64,000 nucleotides of DNA, taken from positions 62,001 to 126,000 of the forward strand of contig CAVOXR010000008.1 of assembly GCA_963700475.1 (NCBI GenBank), in the 5' to 3' direction. This DNA is from Prado023 sp963700475. Lineage in GTDB: Bacteria > Actinomycetota > Actinomycetes > S36-B12 > CAIYMF01. Numbering within the stretch: position 1 is the stretch's first letter; each line of letters begins with the position of its first letter. Both the position numbers and the translations under genes were made by a program. The notes below the pieces were generated by a model that worked only from the letters and a program-made list of their open reading frames with translations, was not told where the DNA came from and ran no database searches. Below, piece after piece: positions 16,658 through 25,566 of this stretch.

Positions 16658-17022
16658 TGCGGGCCTACATCCCGGTGGGGTGGGAGCAGCTGGCGGCGTT
16701 CGACCTGGCCGGCCGGATCGAGGGGCCGCAGCGTGGCTGCGCCGTTGACCCGGCGTGGCGCGCCAGTGACCCGGGGGTCGACGAGGAGGAGTGGGAGTTC
16801 GAGGCGCAGCTGGCGGCCGCCGAGGCCCTGGCGGACATCGACGGTGGGGTCGTCCTGGCCGTGGATGTGCCTGACCCCGATCCGGCCGGCCCAGATCCGA
16901 CGTTCGAGGACGGATGGCTCAACCTGGCCGGTCCGATCAGCCGCCGCGACACGGCGGCCGTGCTGACGACGGACCTCGCCTGGTTCGGCGTGCAGGAGAT
17001 CCCGGGGCTGCTGGATCGCTGA
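16657..17022 (+). CDS. DUF6912 family protein
   Basis: 121 residues. The N-terminus MRAYIPVGWEQLAAF, followed by GCAVDPAWR and an acidic DEEEWEFEAQLAAAEAL stretch, matches the small actinobacterial family DUF6912. Function unknown. It starts within the patatin stop (TGATG), so it is probably translated from the same mRNA. The middle is rich in Asp and Pro. Confidence 0.75.
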   Translation: MRAYIPVGWEQLAAFDLAGRIEGPQRGCAVDPAWRASDPGVDEEEWEFEAQLAAAEALADIDGGVVLAVDVPDPDPAGPDPTFEDGWLNLAGPISRRDTAAVLTTDLAWFGVQEIPGLLDR

Positions 17023-17034
17023 GCGGTCAGCGGG

Positions 17035-17460
17035 TCAGAACTGCTTGGCCAGCGCCGAGGTGGCGCCCTTCAGCGTGTCCTTGACGGTCTTCTTCTGCAC
17101 GAAGCCCGGCAGGGGGAGCGAGGTGTCGACGGTCAGCGACATCGTCGCCTCGGTCTTGCCGCCCTTGTCGGCCAGGGCCCACGAGCCCTCCTGCTTCTTC
17201 TGCACCTTGGTGGGAGCCACGAGGGTCCAGGAGAAGCCCGAGTCGCTGTGGGTGTAGTCCAGCTCGAAGTCGTCCTTGGCGACCTTGACGTCGTTGACCA
17301 GGCGCGCCCTGGTGGGCAGGCCCTCGTCATCGCGCTCGAGGACCTCGGAGGCGAGGTTGCCCGGGAACCAGTTCTTCTGGTTGTCGATGTCGCGAAGGAA
17401 GGCAAGCACCTCGTCGACGGGGGCGTTGACAGTGACGCTGAGGGTGTCTGAGACGGCCAT
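17035..17460 (-). CDS. SRPBCC (START-like / polyketide cyclase) family protein
   Basis: 141 residues: MAVSDTLSVTVNAPVDEVLAFLRDI at the start, a WFPGNLASEVLERD segment, then a long C-terminal helix, the usual layout of the hydrophobic-ligand-binding SRPBCC fold. Ligand unknown. The ATG at 17460 was chosen because the fold begins there; the open frame extends upstream with no similarity. It forms a pair with the related DUF2505 gene at 17531-18025, in the same orientation. Confidence 0.8.
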   Translation of the reverse strand: MAVSDTLSVTVNAPVDEVLAFLRDIDNQKNWFPGNLASEVLERDDEGLPTRARLVNDVKVAKDDFELDYTHSDSGFSWTLVAPTKVQKKQEGSWALADKGGKTEATMSLTVDTSLPLPGFVQKKTVKDTLKGATSALAKQF

Positions 17461-17530
17461 GGTCGGAACGCTAACGGGGTGGGCGCGGGGGAGGCGCGCC
17501 GAGCGGGGCGGGATCCGGGGAGTCGACCCG

Positions 17531-18025
17531 CTACTCCGTGAACCACTGGGGTGAGATCTGCTGCTCCTTGCGCAGCGCCCGCATGAACTGCTCGCCCACG
17601 ATGTTCTCGATCTTCCCGCCGACCATGGGCACGTGTGCCTTGGCGTGGATGACGACCTTGATGAGCGATCCGGCGCCGTCCGGGTGCAGCTCGATGGTCC
17701 CGTAGACCTCCATCGGGGCACCGCCGAACGAGGCCTTCACCGAGCCATGCCGGGAGCCGTCGACGTCGGCATGCGACCACGTGTGCACCTCGTCGATCTG
17801 GATCGACTCGCCGACGAACCTGCGGGCGGCCGAGGGGATCTGGGCCGGGAGCTTGCGTGAGGAGCTGACGATGATGTGCGCCCCGTCCTCCTCGACATCT
17901 GCCGACACGTCGAAGGCCGCCATGTGCTCGTGCTTCCAGACGACATAGTGCGGATCGCACTGCGCTGCGAACACGACGTCCGGCGCGAAGTCGAAGTGGA
18001 TGTCGCCGGCGAACCTCTTGGCCAT
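17531..18025 (-). CDS. DUF2505 domain protein
   Basis: 164 residues. MAKRFAGDIHFDFAPDVVFAAQCDPHYVVW is the DUF2505 start, a START-like family found mainly in mycolate- and lipid-rich actinobacteria. It ends with GGKIENIVGEQFMRALRKEQ, an amphipathic C-terminal helix. Probably binds a hydrophobic ligand; function unknown. The ATG at 18025 has GGAG 5 nt upstream. It diverges from the glutamate dehydrogenase gene; TATAGG at 18084 may be the -10 of the latter. Confidence 0.82.
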   Translation of the reverse strand: MAKRFAGDIHFDFAPDVVFAAQCDPHYVVWKHEHMAAFDVSADVEEDGAHIIVSSSRKLPAQIPSAARRFVGESIQIDEVHTWSHADVDGSRHGSVKASFGGAPMEVYGTIELHPDGAGSLIKVVIHAKAHVPMVGGKIENIVGEQFMRALRKEQQISPQWFTE

Positions 18026-18116
18026 GTGCACTCCTTGATCGGCGGTCAGCCCGAGGGAGCCGGGGCGACTGGGCTAGCAGGACTATAGGCCCGAACAGGT
18101 TCACATCCGTGCTCGC

Positions 18117-18881
18117 GTGACGGCCGATGCTGCCCCGGTCGACGGCCCGGGGGTGGCAGTGCGAAGGTGGGACGTTGGGTCGGCATCGAGGGAGGAACAG
18201 CTCGTGGGCGTGGGATTCGCCGAGTGGTACAGCTGGTCATCGGCGCGGGACGAACGGCTCGCGTCGTTGTTCTACCGGCATGTGGACCCCGGTGACGTCG
18301 CCGACCGGGACCCGGAGGCCGTGGTCGGCGCCGTGACCCATCTCCTCGACGTGGCCCGGCTTCGCGAGCCCCAGCAGGCACTCGTCAGCGCGGTCAACCC
18401 CACGGCAGCGGACCTCGGTTGGTCGTGCGGGCGCACGGTGGTCAGCGTCGTCACCGACGACATGCCGTTCCTGGTCGACTCCGTGAGCGCCGAGCTCAAC
18501 CGGATGGGCGTGGGCATCCATCTGGTGGTCCACCCGATCGTGGCCGTGACCCGGGACGAGGGCGGTGCGCTCATCCATGCTGATCCGCCGGGGACGGGGC
18601 CGGACTCGGAGCCGACGCTGCCGGAGGACGTCGCGACCGGTGGCCTCGAGTCATGGATGCACATCGAGGTCGACTGGCAACCGGATGCCACCGCGCTCAC
18701 CACGATCGAGGAGAACCTGCAGCGCGTCCTCGGCGATGTGCGCCGAGCCGTGAAGGACTGGCCGAGGATGGTGGCCGAGGCCCGCGGACTGGCGGCACAG
18801 CTGGTCGCCCAGGCCACCGCGGGGGGTCTCCGGCGACCAGGTCGGCGAGGCGATCGACCTGCTCAACTGGCTGGCCGATGA
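18117..18881 (+). CDS. NAD-glutamate dehydrogenase, N-terminal part (frameshifted)
   Basis: The open frame carries the first ~236 residues of a large (GdhB-type, ~180 kDa) NAD-dependent glutamate dehydrogenase: an ACT-like regulatory region with VVSVVTDDMPFLVDSVSAELNRMGVGIHLVVHPIV. After the six-G run at 18821-18826 the reading frame is lost and only 18 meaningless residues follow to the stop. Removing one G joins it exactly to the next frame (VSGDQVGEAIDLLNWLADDHFTF). The start is GTG at 18117; GTG at 18204 has a better ribosome site (GGGAGG) and may be the true one. See the C-terminal part. Confidence 0.85.
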   Translation: MTADAAPVDGPGVAVRRWDVGSASREEQLVGVGFAEWYSWSSARDERLASLFYRHVDPGDVADRDPEAVVGAVTHLLDVARLREPQQALVSAVNPTAADLGWSCGRTVVSVVTDDMPFLVDSVSAELNRMGVGIHLVVHPIVAVTRDEGGALIHADPPGTGPDSEPTLPEDVATGGLESWMHIEVDWQPDATALTTIEENLQRVLGDVRRAVKDWPRMVAEARGLAAQLVAQATAGGLRRPGRRGDRPAQLAGR

Positions 18882-21800
18882 CCACTTCACGTTCCTCGGG
18901 TACCGGCAGTACCGGCTGACGGGCCAGGAGGGTGGGGCGGCCGAGCTCATGCTGGTCGAGGAGCCCGGCAGCGGCTTGGGCCTGCTGCGCTCCGAGCGCC
19001 CCGAGTCGGTGTCGTTCTCCGAGCTGTCGCCCACCGTGCGGCAGAAGGCGCTCGAGCCGCGCCTGCTGATCGTGACCAAGGCCAACCGCCGGTCGACCGT
19101 GCACCGCCCGGTCTACCTGGACTACGTCGGAATCAAGATGTTCGACCGTTCGGGACGGGTCGTGGGGGAGCACCGCTTCATCGGGCTGCTCTCCGCCTCG
19201 GCCTACACCCAGAGTGTCGAGGGCATCCCCGTGGTGGACAGGAAGGTCCGGCGGGTGCGCGAGGTCCTCGGGTTCAGCCGTGGCTCGCACGGGGGCCGCG
19301 ACCTCATGGCGTTCCTCGAGACGTTCCCCCGCGACGAGCTGTTCGCGATCGACGCCGACGAGCTGACCACCATCGCCGAGGCTGCCCTCAACCTCAAGGA
19401 GCGGCGGGCGACCCGGCTGTTCATCCGGCGCGACACCTACGAACGCTTCCTGTCCTGCCTGGTCTACCTCCCGCGTGACCGGTACACGACTGACGTGCGC
19501 CTGCAGGTCCAGCAGGTCCTGATGGACGCCGTCGGCGGGGCCAGCGTCGACTACACCGCGCGCGTCACCGAGTCCGTGCTCGCCCGCCTGCACATCGTGG
19601 TCCGGGTGGCGCGCGGCCAGTCGGTGCCCGAGGTCGACGCCGAGGCTCTCGAGGCCCGCATCGCCGAGGTCGTGCTGTCCTGGGACGACGAGCTCTCGAT
19701 CGCCCTCGTGGCCGCCTCCTCGGAGGCCAGCGCACATGCCCTGCTCGGCAGGTACCCGGAGGGGTTCCCGCAGGCCTACCGAGCAGTCACCTCGGCAGGG
19801 GAGGCCGTGGCCGACCTGTCCGAGATCGAGCAGCTGACCCCGGAGTCCCCGTTGCGCGTGTCCCTGCAGCCGGCCGCCGAGGCCAGCGGCGAACAGGCCA
19901 ACGCCCGGCTGAAGCTGTACTCGCTGATGGACATCTCGCTGGCCGAGGTGCTGCCGGTGCTGTCCAGCCTCGGGGTCCAGGTCGTGACCGAGCAGCCGTT
20001 CCGTCTGGCGCGCTCCGATGCCCAGGGCGCCCACGGTGGTGCCTTCATCTTCGACTTCGGCCTGCACGCGGCGGGGTCGGCGCGCCTCGGTGGGGTACGG
20101 CGTATGTGGGAGCAGGCGTTCCTCGCCTGCTGGGCGGGCCAGGCCGAGGCCGATGGGTTCAACGGACTCGTTGCCGAGGCCGGCCTGGACTGGCGAAGGA
20201 TCTCGGTGCTCCGGGCCTACGCCCGCTACCTGCGCCAGACCGGTTCGGCGTTCAGCCAGGCCTACATCGAGAATGCGGCGCTGGCCAACCCCAAGATCGC
20301 CAGCCTGCTGGTCCAGCTGTTCCATGCGCGGTTCGACCCCGACCTGGTGGCCGACAGGGCCCAGCGCGCCGATGAGCTGCGCACCCAGATCACCCGCGCA
20401 CTCGACGACGTGGCGAGCCTCGACCAGGACCGGATCCTGCGCTCGTTCCTGGACCTGATCCGCGCCACGCTGCGCACCAACCACTTCCAGCCCGACCGGC
20501 CCGCGCTGGCGATCAAGCTCGAGCCGGCGCACATCCGGGAGCTCCCCGAGCCGCGGCCGAAGTACGAGATCTGGGTCTGCTCCCCGCGGGTGGAGGGCGT
20601 ACACCTGCGCTTCGGGAAGGTGGCACGCGGCGGTCTGCGCTGGTCGGACCGCCGGGAGGACTTCCGCACCGAGGTGCTGGGGCTGGTCAAGGCGCAGGCG
20701 GTCAAGAACGCGGTGATCGTCCCGGTGGGGGCCAAGGGCGGGTTCTTCGCCAAGCAGCTTCCGGATCCGGCGCTGGATCGCGACGCCTGGATGACCGAGG
20801 GGATCTCCGCCTACAAGGTGTTCGTCGGGTCCCTGCTGGACCTCACGGACAACCTGGTCGGTCACGAGGTCGTCCCGCCCGAGCGCGTCGTCCGCCATGA
20901 CGGTGACGACCCCTACCTGGTGGTGGCCGCGGACAAGGGGACCGCGACCTTCTCGGACATCGCCAACGGGGTTGCGGCCGAGTACGGCTTCTGGCTCGGC
21001 GACGCCTTCGCCTCCGGCGGGTCGGCAGGCTACGACCACAAGGCCATGGGAATCACGGCCCGCGGGGCCTGGGAGTCGGTCCGTGCGCACTTCCGGGTGG
21101 TCGGGCCCGACATCGACCTGACGACCTTCACGGCCGTCGGCGTCGGCGACATGAGCGGGGACGTCTTCGGGAACGGGATGCTGCTGTCGCCGAACCTGCG
21201 CCTGGTGGCAGCCTTCGACCACCGGCACATCTTCATTGACCCCGACCCCGATCCGGCACGGTCGTTCGCCGAGCGCCAGCGGTTGTTCGCCCTCCCGCGG
21301 TCCTCCTGGGCCGACTACTCGGCCACGCTGATCTCGACCGGTGGTGGGGTGTTCCCGCGCACGGCGAAGTCCATCCCCGTGCGTGCCGAGGCGGCCGAGA
21401 TCCTCGGAATCGATGGGGGGGCGACCTCCATGGCGCCCAACGACCTGCTGCGGGCGATCCTCAAGGCGCCGGTCGACCTGCTCTGGAACGGCGGCATCGG
21501 GACCTACGTCAAGGCGTCCACCGAGTCGCACGCGGACGTCGGCGACCGTGCGAACGACGCGATCCGGGTCAACGGTTCCGACCTTCGGGCGCGTGTCGTC
21601 GGCGAGGGAGGCAACCTCGGCCTGACCCAGCGTGGCCGGATCGAGGCGGCCCACGCGGGTGTGGCCCTGAACACCGATGCCATCGACAACTCGGCGGGCG
21701 TGGACACCTCCGACCACGAGGTCAACATCAAGATCCTGCTCGACCGGGTGGCCGCGGCAGGGGACCTGGACCCATCGGAACGAGATCCCCTCCTGCAGTC

Positions 21801-23037
21801 GATGACCGACGAGGTGGCGGCGATGGTGCTGCAGGACAACATCGACCAGAACGTCCTGCTCACCTTCGAGGCCCACCACGGACAGGCGATGGTCTCCGCG
21901 CTCGGACGGCTCATCCGCAGCCTCGAGCGGACCGCCGGGCTCGACCGCGGGCTGGAGGCACTGCCCGACGACGCCACACTGGCCACGATGGTGCTCGAGG
22001 GCCGCGGCTTGACCAAGCCCGAGCTGGCGATGCTGGTCGCCTACACGAAGCTCGACCTCAAGGACGCACTGCTCGAGTCCTCGGTGCCTGACGAGGCGTT
22101 CACCGCACCCTGGATGTACGGGTACTTCCCCGAGGTCCTGGCCCGACGGTGCGCCGAGCACCTGGACGCCCATCCGCTTCGTCGCCAGATCATCGCCACC
22201 GGGCTGGTCAACGAGCTGGTCAACCGTGGCGGGATCACCTATGCCATGCGCGCCGCGGAGGAGACCGGGGCTGCCCCCGCGGAGATCGCGCGCGCCTTCA
22301 CGGTGGCGTGTGGGGTCTTCGACCTGCCGGACCTGTGGGGCCGTATCGACTCCCATGGCGGGATCGTGCCCACCGCGGCCCTGAACGCCCTGCGCAGCGA
22401 GGTGCAGCGACTCCTCGACCGGGCGACGCGCTGGCTGCTGCAGACCCGCGGCGGGAAGCTGGACGTGCCGGTGGAGATCGAGCGGTTCCGTGCCACGGTC
22501 GCCGATCTGGCCGGTCAGATCCCGGAGTTCCTGGTCGGCGTCGAGCGCGAGCGGCTCGATCGGCGCGTGTCGGACTTCGTGTCGGCCGGTGCCCCCGCCG
22601 ACCTGTCGGCCGAGGTGGCAGCACTGCTCGACGTGTTCTCCCTCCTGGACATCGGCGAGGTGTCCCAGCGCACCGGCGAGGATCCGCAGAGCGTGGCCCG
22701 GTTGTACTTCACGATCTCCGAGCGCTACGAGGTGGACCGCTTCCTCGGCCGGATCACCGCCCTGCCACGGGCCGACAGGTGGTCGTCGTTGGCGCGCTCG
22801 GCGCTGCGCAGCGACCTCTACGGGGCACTGGCCTCCCTGACCGCCAGGGTGGTCCGGGCCACGCCCGACGGTGGCGAGCCGATCGACCGGGTCACGACAT
22901 GGGAGGAGCGATACGCGGAGGGCCTCGGCCGTGCCCGGGCGACCCTGGCCGAGATCGGCGCCCAGGAGAGCTTCGACCTGGCCACCCTCTCAGTGGCGCT
23001 GCGAGTCATCCGCACCCTGGCGAGCCAGGGCGGCTAG
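18826..23037 (+). CDS. gdh: NAD-glutamate dehydrogenase, C-terminal part (frameshifted)
   Basis: About 1,400 residues in the frame that continues the preceding fragment; together they make roughly 1,640 residues, the family's normal size. The enzyme oxidatively deaminates glutamate to 2-oxoglutarate with NAD. Catalytic-domain motifs are intact: RFGKVARGGLRWSDRREDFRTE, NAVIVPVGAKGGF with the active Lys, and GGGVFPRTAKSIPV; the nucleotide-binding part has EGGNLGLTQRGRIEAAHAG and NTDAIDNSAGVDTSDHEVN. The first ATG of this frame alone is at 18949. Whether the gene is really broken depends on the one-base G-run difference; everything after it looks under selection. Confidence 0.9.
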   Translation, partial: VSGDQVGEAIDLLNWLADDHFTFLGYRQYRLTGQEGGAAELMLVEEPGSGLGLLRSERPESVSFSELSPTVRQKALEPRLLIVTKANRRSTVHRPVYLDYVGIKMFDRSGRVVGEHRFIGLLSASAYTQSVEGIPVVDRKVRRVREVLGFSRGSHGGRDLMAFLETFPRDELFAIDADELTTIAEAALNLKERRATRLFIRRDTYERFLSCLVYLPRDRYTTDVRLQVQQVLMDAVGGASVDYTARVTESVLARLHIVVRVARGQSVPEVDAEALEARIAEVVLSWDDELSIALVAASSEASAHALLGRYPEGFPQAYRAVTSAGEAVADLSEIEQLTPESPLRVSLQPAAEASGEQANARLKLYSLMDISLAEVLPVLSSLGVQVVTEQPFRLARSDAQGAHGGAFIFDFGLHAAGSARLGGVRRMWEQAFLACWAGQAEADGFNGLVAEAGLDWRRISVLRAYARYLRQTGSAFSQAYIENAALANPKIASLLVQLFHARFDPDLVADRAQRADELRTQITRALDDVASLDQDRILRSFLDLIRATLRTNHFQPDRPALAIKLEPAHIRELPEPRPKYEIWVCSPRVEGVHLRFGKVARGGLRWSDRREDFRTEVLGLVKAQAVKNAVIVPVGAKGGFFAKQLPDPALDRDAWMTEGISAYKVFVGSLLDLTDNLVGHEVVPPERVVRHDGDDPYLVVAADKGTATFSDIANGVAAEYGFWLGDAFASGGSAGYDHKAMGITARGAWESVRAHFRVVGPDIDLTTFTAVGVGDMSGDVFGNGMLLSPNLRLVAAFDHRHIFIDPDPDPARSFAERQRLFALPRSSWADYSATLISTGGGVFPRTAKSIPVRAEAAEILGIDGGATSMAPNDLLRAILKAPVDLLWNGGIGTYVKASTESHADVGDRANDAIRVNGSDLRARVVGEGGNLGLTQRGRIEAAHAGVALNTDAIDNSAGVDTSDHEVNIKILLDRVAAAGDLDPSERDPLLQSMTDEVAAMVLQDNIDQNVLLTFEAHHGQAMVSALGRLIRSLERTAGLDRGLEALPDDATLATMVLEGRGLTKPELAMLVAYTKLDLKDALLESSVPDEAFTAPWMYGYFPEVLARRCAEHLDAHPLRRQIIATGLVNELVNRGGITYAMRAAEETGAAPAEIARAFTVACGVFDLPDLWGRIDSHGGIVPTAALNALRSEVQRLLDRATRWLLQTRGGKLDVPVEIERFRATVADLAGQIPEFLVGVERERLDRRVSDFVSAGAPADLSAEVAALLDVFSLLDIGEVSQRTGEDPQSVARLYFTISERYEVDRFLGRITALPRADRWSSLARSALRSDLYGALASLTARVVRATPDGGEPIDRVTTWEERYAEGLGRARATLAEIGAQESFDLATLSVALRVIRTLASQGG

Positions 23038-23043
23038 TTGCAA

Positions 23044-23134
23044 CCCCGGATCGCGTCGGGTCTCCTGGGTGCGACCCCGGATCGCGTCGGCTCTCGACCG
23101 ACGCGATCGGCTGAAAGCCGACGCGATCGCGGGG
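23044..23134. repeat. Nested double palindrome between gdh and prfB
   Basis: CCCCGGATCGCGTCGG occurs at 23044 and 23075, and the inverse CCGACGCGATC at 23098 and 23118. The inner pair makes an 11-bp stem with a 7-nt loop; the outer pair extends to CCCCGG/CGGGG ends. The arm layout is the same unit-unit-inverse-inverse order seen elsewhere in the window, but with its own core sequence and uneven spacing (31/18/20). It may act as the gdh terminator. Confidence 0.8.
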
Positions 23135-23148
23135 GGTGGGCGCGCCGG

Positions 23149-23154
23149 TAGGCT
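23149..23154 (+). promoter_or_regulatory. Probable leaderless promoter of prfB (-10 TAGGCT)
   Basis: TAGGCT lies 8 nt before the ATG at 23163, and no ribosome site precedes that ATG. No -35 can be recognised in the G-rich upstream sequence. Confidence 0.5.
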
Positions 23155-23162
23155 TGTGCCTC

Positions 23163-24266
23163 ATGGCACTTGACTTCCCCGCGGCCGTCGCCGAGCTCGA
23201 GACCACCCTCACCAGCATCGAGAAGGTCCTGGACCTCCCCGCGATGCGCTCGGAGGTCGTCGAGCTCGAGGCGCAGGCCTCGGCGCCGGACCTCTGGGAC
23301 GACCCCACGGCAGCACAGAAGGTGACGTCCCGGCTGTCCTTCGTGCAGGGCGAGCTGCGCAAGGTCTCGGCATTGCGCCAGCGCCTGGACGACCTGCCGA
23401 TCCTCGTCGAGCTGGCTGAGGGCGAGGGTGATGCGGACTCCCTGGCTGAGGCGGAGAAGGAGCTCGGCGACCTCGGGAGGGCGGTGGCCGAGCTCGAAGT
23501 CCGGACACTCCTGGCCGGGGAGTTCGACATGCGCGAGGCGCTGGTCACCATCCGCTCGGAGGCCGGCGGGGTGGACGCCGCCGACTGGGCCGAGATGCTG
23601 CTGCGCATGTACACCCGCTACTGCGAGCGCCACGACCTGGCCTATGAGGTGTACGACATCTCCTACGCGGAGGAGGCGGGGATCAAGTCCGCGACGTTCG
23701 CGGTCAAGGCGCCCTACGCGTACGGGACCCTGTCGGTCGAGCAGGGCACCCACCGGCTCGTGCGCATCTCGCCGTTCGACAACCAGGGACGCCGGCAGAC
23801 GTCCTTCGCCGCCGTGGAGGTCCTCCCGGTCACGGACCAGGCCGACCACATCGACATCCCCGAGAACGAGATCCGGGTCGACGTGTTCCGCTCGTCGGGC
23901 CCCGGCGGTCAGAGCGTGAACACGACCGACTCGGCCGTGCGGATGACGCACATCCCGACCGGGATCGTGGTGTCCTGCCAGAACGAGAAGTCGCAGATCC
24001 AGAACCGCGCGGCCGCCCTGCGCGTGCTCGAGGCCCGGCTGCTCGAACGCCGTCGGATCGAGGAGCGCGCGGCGATGGATGCGCTCAAGACCGACACGTC
24101 AGGCTCGTGGGGGAACCAGATGCGCTCCTACGTCCTGCACCCCTACCAGATGGTCAAGGACCTGCGCACCGAGTACGAGACCGGCAACACCTCGGCGGTG
24201 CTCGACGGGGAGATCGACGAGTTCATCGAGGCAGGGATCCGCTGGCGTCGCCAGGGCGGGGCCTGA
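23163..24266 (+). CDS. prfB: Peptide chain release factor 2
   Basis: RF2 reads UGA and UAA stop codons and triggers peptide release on the ribosome. 367 residues. The anticodon-like SPF tripeptide is at 203-205 and the catalytic GGQ at 248-250. The frame is continuous: there is no internal TGA and so no autoregulatory +1 frameshift of the E. coli type, as usual in actinobacteria. The ATG at 23163 gives the normal N-terminus (ALDFPAAVAELE). It heads the conserved prfB-ftsE-ftsX-peptidase-smpB-ssrA block, into which a sulfotransferase-like gene has been inserted. Confidence 0.97.
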   Translation: MALDFPAAVAELETTLTSIEKVLDLPAMRSEVVELEAQASAPDLWDDPTAAQKVTSRLSFVQGELRKVSALRQRLDDLPILVELAEGEGDADSLAEAEKELGDLGRAVAELEVRTLLAGEFDMREALVTIRSEAGGVDAADWAEMLLRMYTRYCERHDLAYEVYDISYAEEAGIKSATFAVKAPYAYGTLSVEQGTHRLVRISPFDNQGRRQTSFAAVEVLPVTDQADHIDIPENEIRVDVFRSSGPGGQSVNTTDSAVRMTHIPTGIVVSCQNEKSQIQNRAAALRVLEARLLERRRIEERAAMDALKTDTSGSWGNQMRSYVLHPYQMVKDLRTEYETGNTSAVLDGEIDEFIEAGIRWRRQGGA

Positions 24267-24267
24267 C

Positions 24268-25500
24268 ATGACCGGGGCGGATCCGCTGCCGGCGGACGCG
24301 ATCCTCCTGCATCTGGGCTTCCACAAGACGGGCACCACCGCGCTGCAGTCGGCCTTCGCGGCCAGCCGGCCGGCGTTGCTCGAGCACGGCGTGCTCTACC
24401 CGGGGCGCCGGCGCTCGCACCACCCGGCGGCGATGGCGATGACCAAGCGGACGTGGGGCGTGGGCCGGGAGGGCGGCTGGGACCCCGATCCGCGGGACTG
24501 GGATCGGCTGGCCCGCGCGGCCGTGCGCCACCCCGGGCGGGTGCTGATCTCCAGTGAGAGCTTCGCCCTCACGCCGGACGAGTCGGCGGCCCGGATGGTG
24601 GCCGACCTCGGACCCCAGCGCGTGCACGTCGTGTTCACGATGCGCCCCGTCGCCGCGCTGCTCAGCTCCTCATGGCAGCAGTACCTGAAGTCGGGCTGGA
24701 CGACCACCTACGGGCAGTGGTTGGAGCAGATCGTGGCCGAGCTGGAGCCCGGTGCCCGGCGGTCGGGGTTCTGGCTGCGGAATGACTACCCCGCGATCGT
24801 GGGCCGCTGGGCCGGCCTGGTCGGGGCCGAGCGGGTGCACCTGGTGTGCTTGGACGGATCCGATCGGGGGTTCCTGCTGCGGACGTTCCGGGAGCTGCTC
24901 GACCTGCCCGAGGGAGTGCCCGACGAGCAGGCGGCGGACTCCAACAGGTCGATGACGGCCGCCGAGGCCGAGCTGCTCCGATCCCTCAACGAGGTCACCG
25001 CCGACTGGGACTGGCCGACCTACCAGCGGACCATCCGGACGGGCGCGGCAGCTGGCATGGTGGAGAGCCGCCGGCCGGACCCGAGCGAGCCCCCGATCGT
25101 CACCCCCCCAGAGGTGCTGGCTCGGATGGCCGAGCACGGGCGTGGTCTGGCCGCCCAGCTCGATGGCCTCGGTGTGGTGGTCCACGGCGATCTCGCCGTG
25201 CTCGGAAGCGAGGTCCGCGCCGTCGCGGACGAGGGTGCAGCGGCCGACCAGGCCCTGCTCCCGATCGATGCGGCGGTGGTGTCCGTGCTCGGTGCCATCC
25301 GGGGGGCTCAGCGGCAGGCGTCCGAGGAGGCCCAGAAGGCTGCTGCCGCTCGGGAGGCTGCCGTCGGGACCCCCGTGGCGGAGCCCACGACCAGGGAACT
25401 TGCCGGCCAGCTCTCGGGACGGATCCGACGCGCCACGCGGCGTCGGCTCTCGCCGCGTCGCGGCCGTGGCCTGCGTCCGGACGGGCAGACCCGCCCGTAG
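24268..25500 (+). CDS. Sulfotransferase-like protein
   Basis: 410 residues. The N-terminal LHLGFHKTGTTALQSAF (residues 15-31) is the 5'-phosphosulfate-binding loop of PAPS-dependent sulfotransferases, and VLISSESFALTPDE followed by VHVVFTMRPVAALLSSSWQQYLKSG is the 3'-phosphate-binding region (Arg and Ser). Its acceptor, perhaps a cell-surface sugar or lipid, is unknown. The last ~120 residues are Ala/Glu-rich and then very Arg-rich and do not belong to the fold. The ATG is 1 bp after the prfB stop, so it is co-transcribed. Its presence between prfB and ftsE is unusual. Confidence 0.78.
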   Translation: MTGADPLPADAILLHLGFHKTGTTALQSAFAASRPALLEHGVLYPGRRRSHHPAAMAMTKRTWGVGREGGWDPDPRDWDRLARAAVRHPGRVLISSESFALTPDESAARMVADLGPQRVHVVFTMRPVAALLSSSWQQYLKSGWTTTYGQWLEQIVAELEPGARRSGFWLRNDYPAIVGRWAGLVGAERVHLVCLDGSDRGFLLRTFRELLDLPEGVPDEQAADSNRSMTAAEAELLRSLNEVTADWDWPTYQRTIRTGAAAGMVESRRPDPSEPPIVTPPEVLARMAEHGRGLAAQLDGLGVVVHGDLAVLGSEVRAVADEGAAADQALLPIDAAVVSVLGAIRGAQRQASEEAQKAAAAREAAVGTPVAEPTTRELAGQLSGRIRRATRRRLSPRRGRGLRPDGQTRP

Positions 25501-25566
25501 ACTTCGCTGAGAGGGCCGGGCTGACCCGCCCGGGCCACACAGTCATCCGTCCCTCGGGAGTTGTGC

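Noticed and set aside
18697..22356. 1,219-codon open frame on the minus strand
   Set aside because: It lies antisense to the glutamate dehydrogenase gene and its translation is low-complexity Arg/Gly/Val/His-rich with no domain. It is a by-product of the G+C-rich third codon positions of the real gene.
23163..24266. Programmed +1 frameshift in prfB
   Set aside because: The frame is continuous from ATG to stop with no early in-frame TGA, so the E. coli-type autoregulation is absent.
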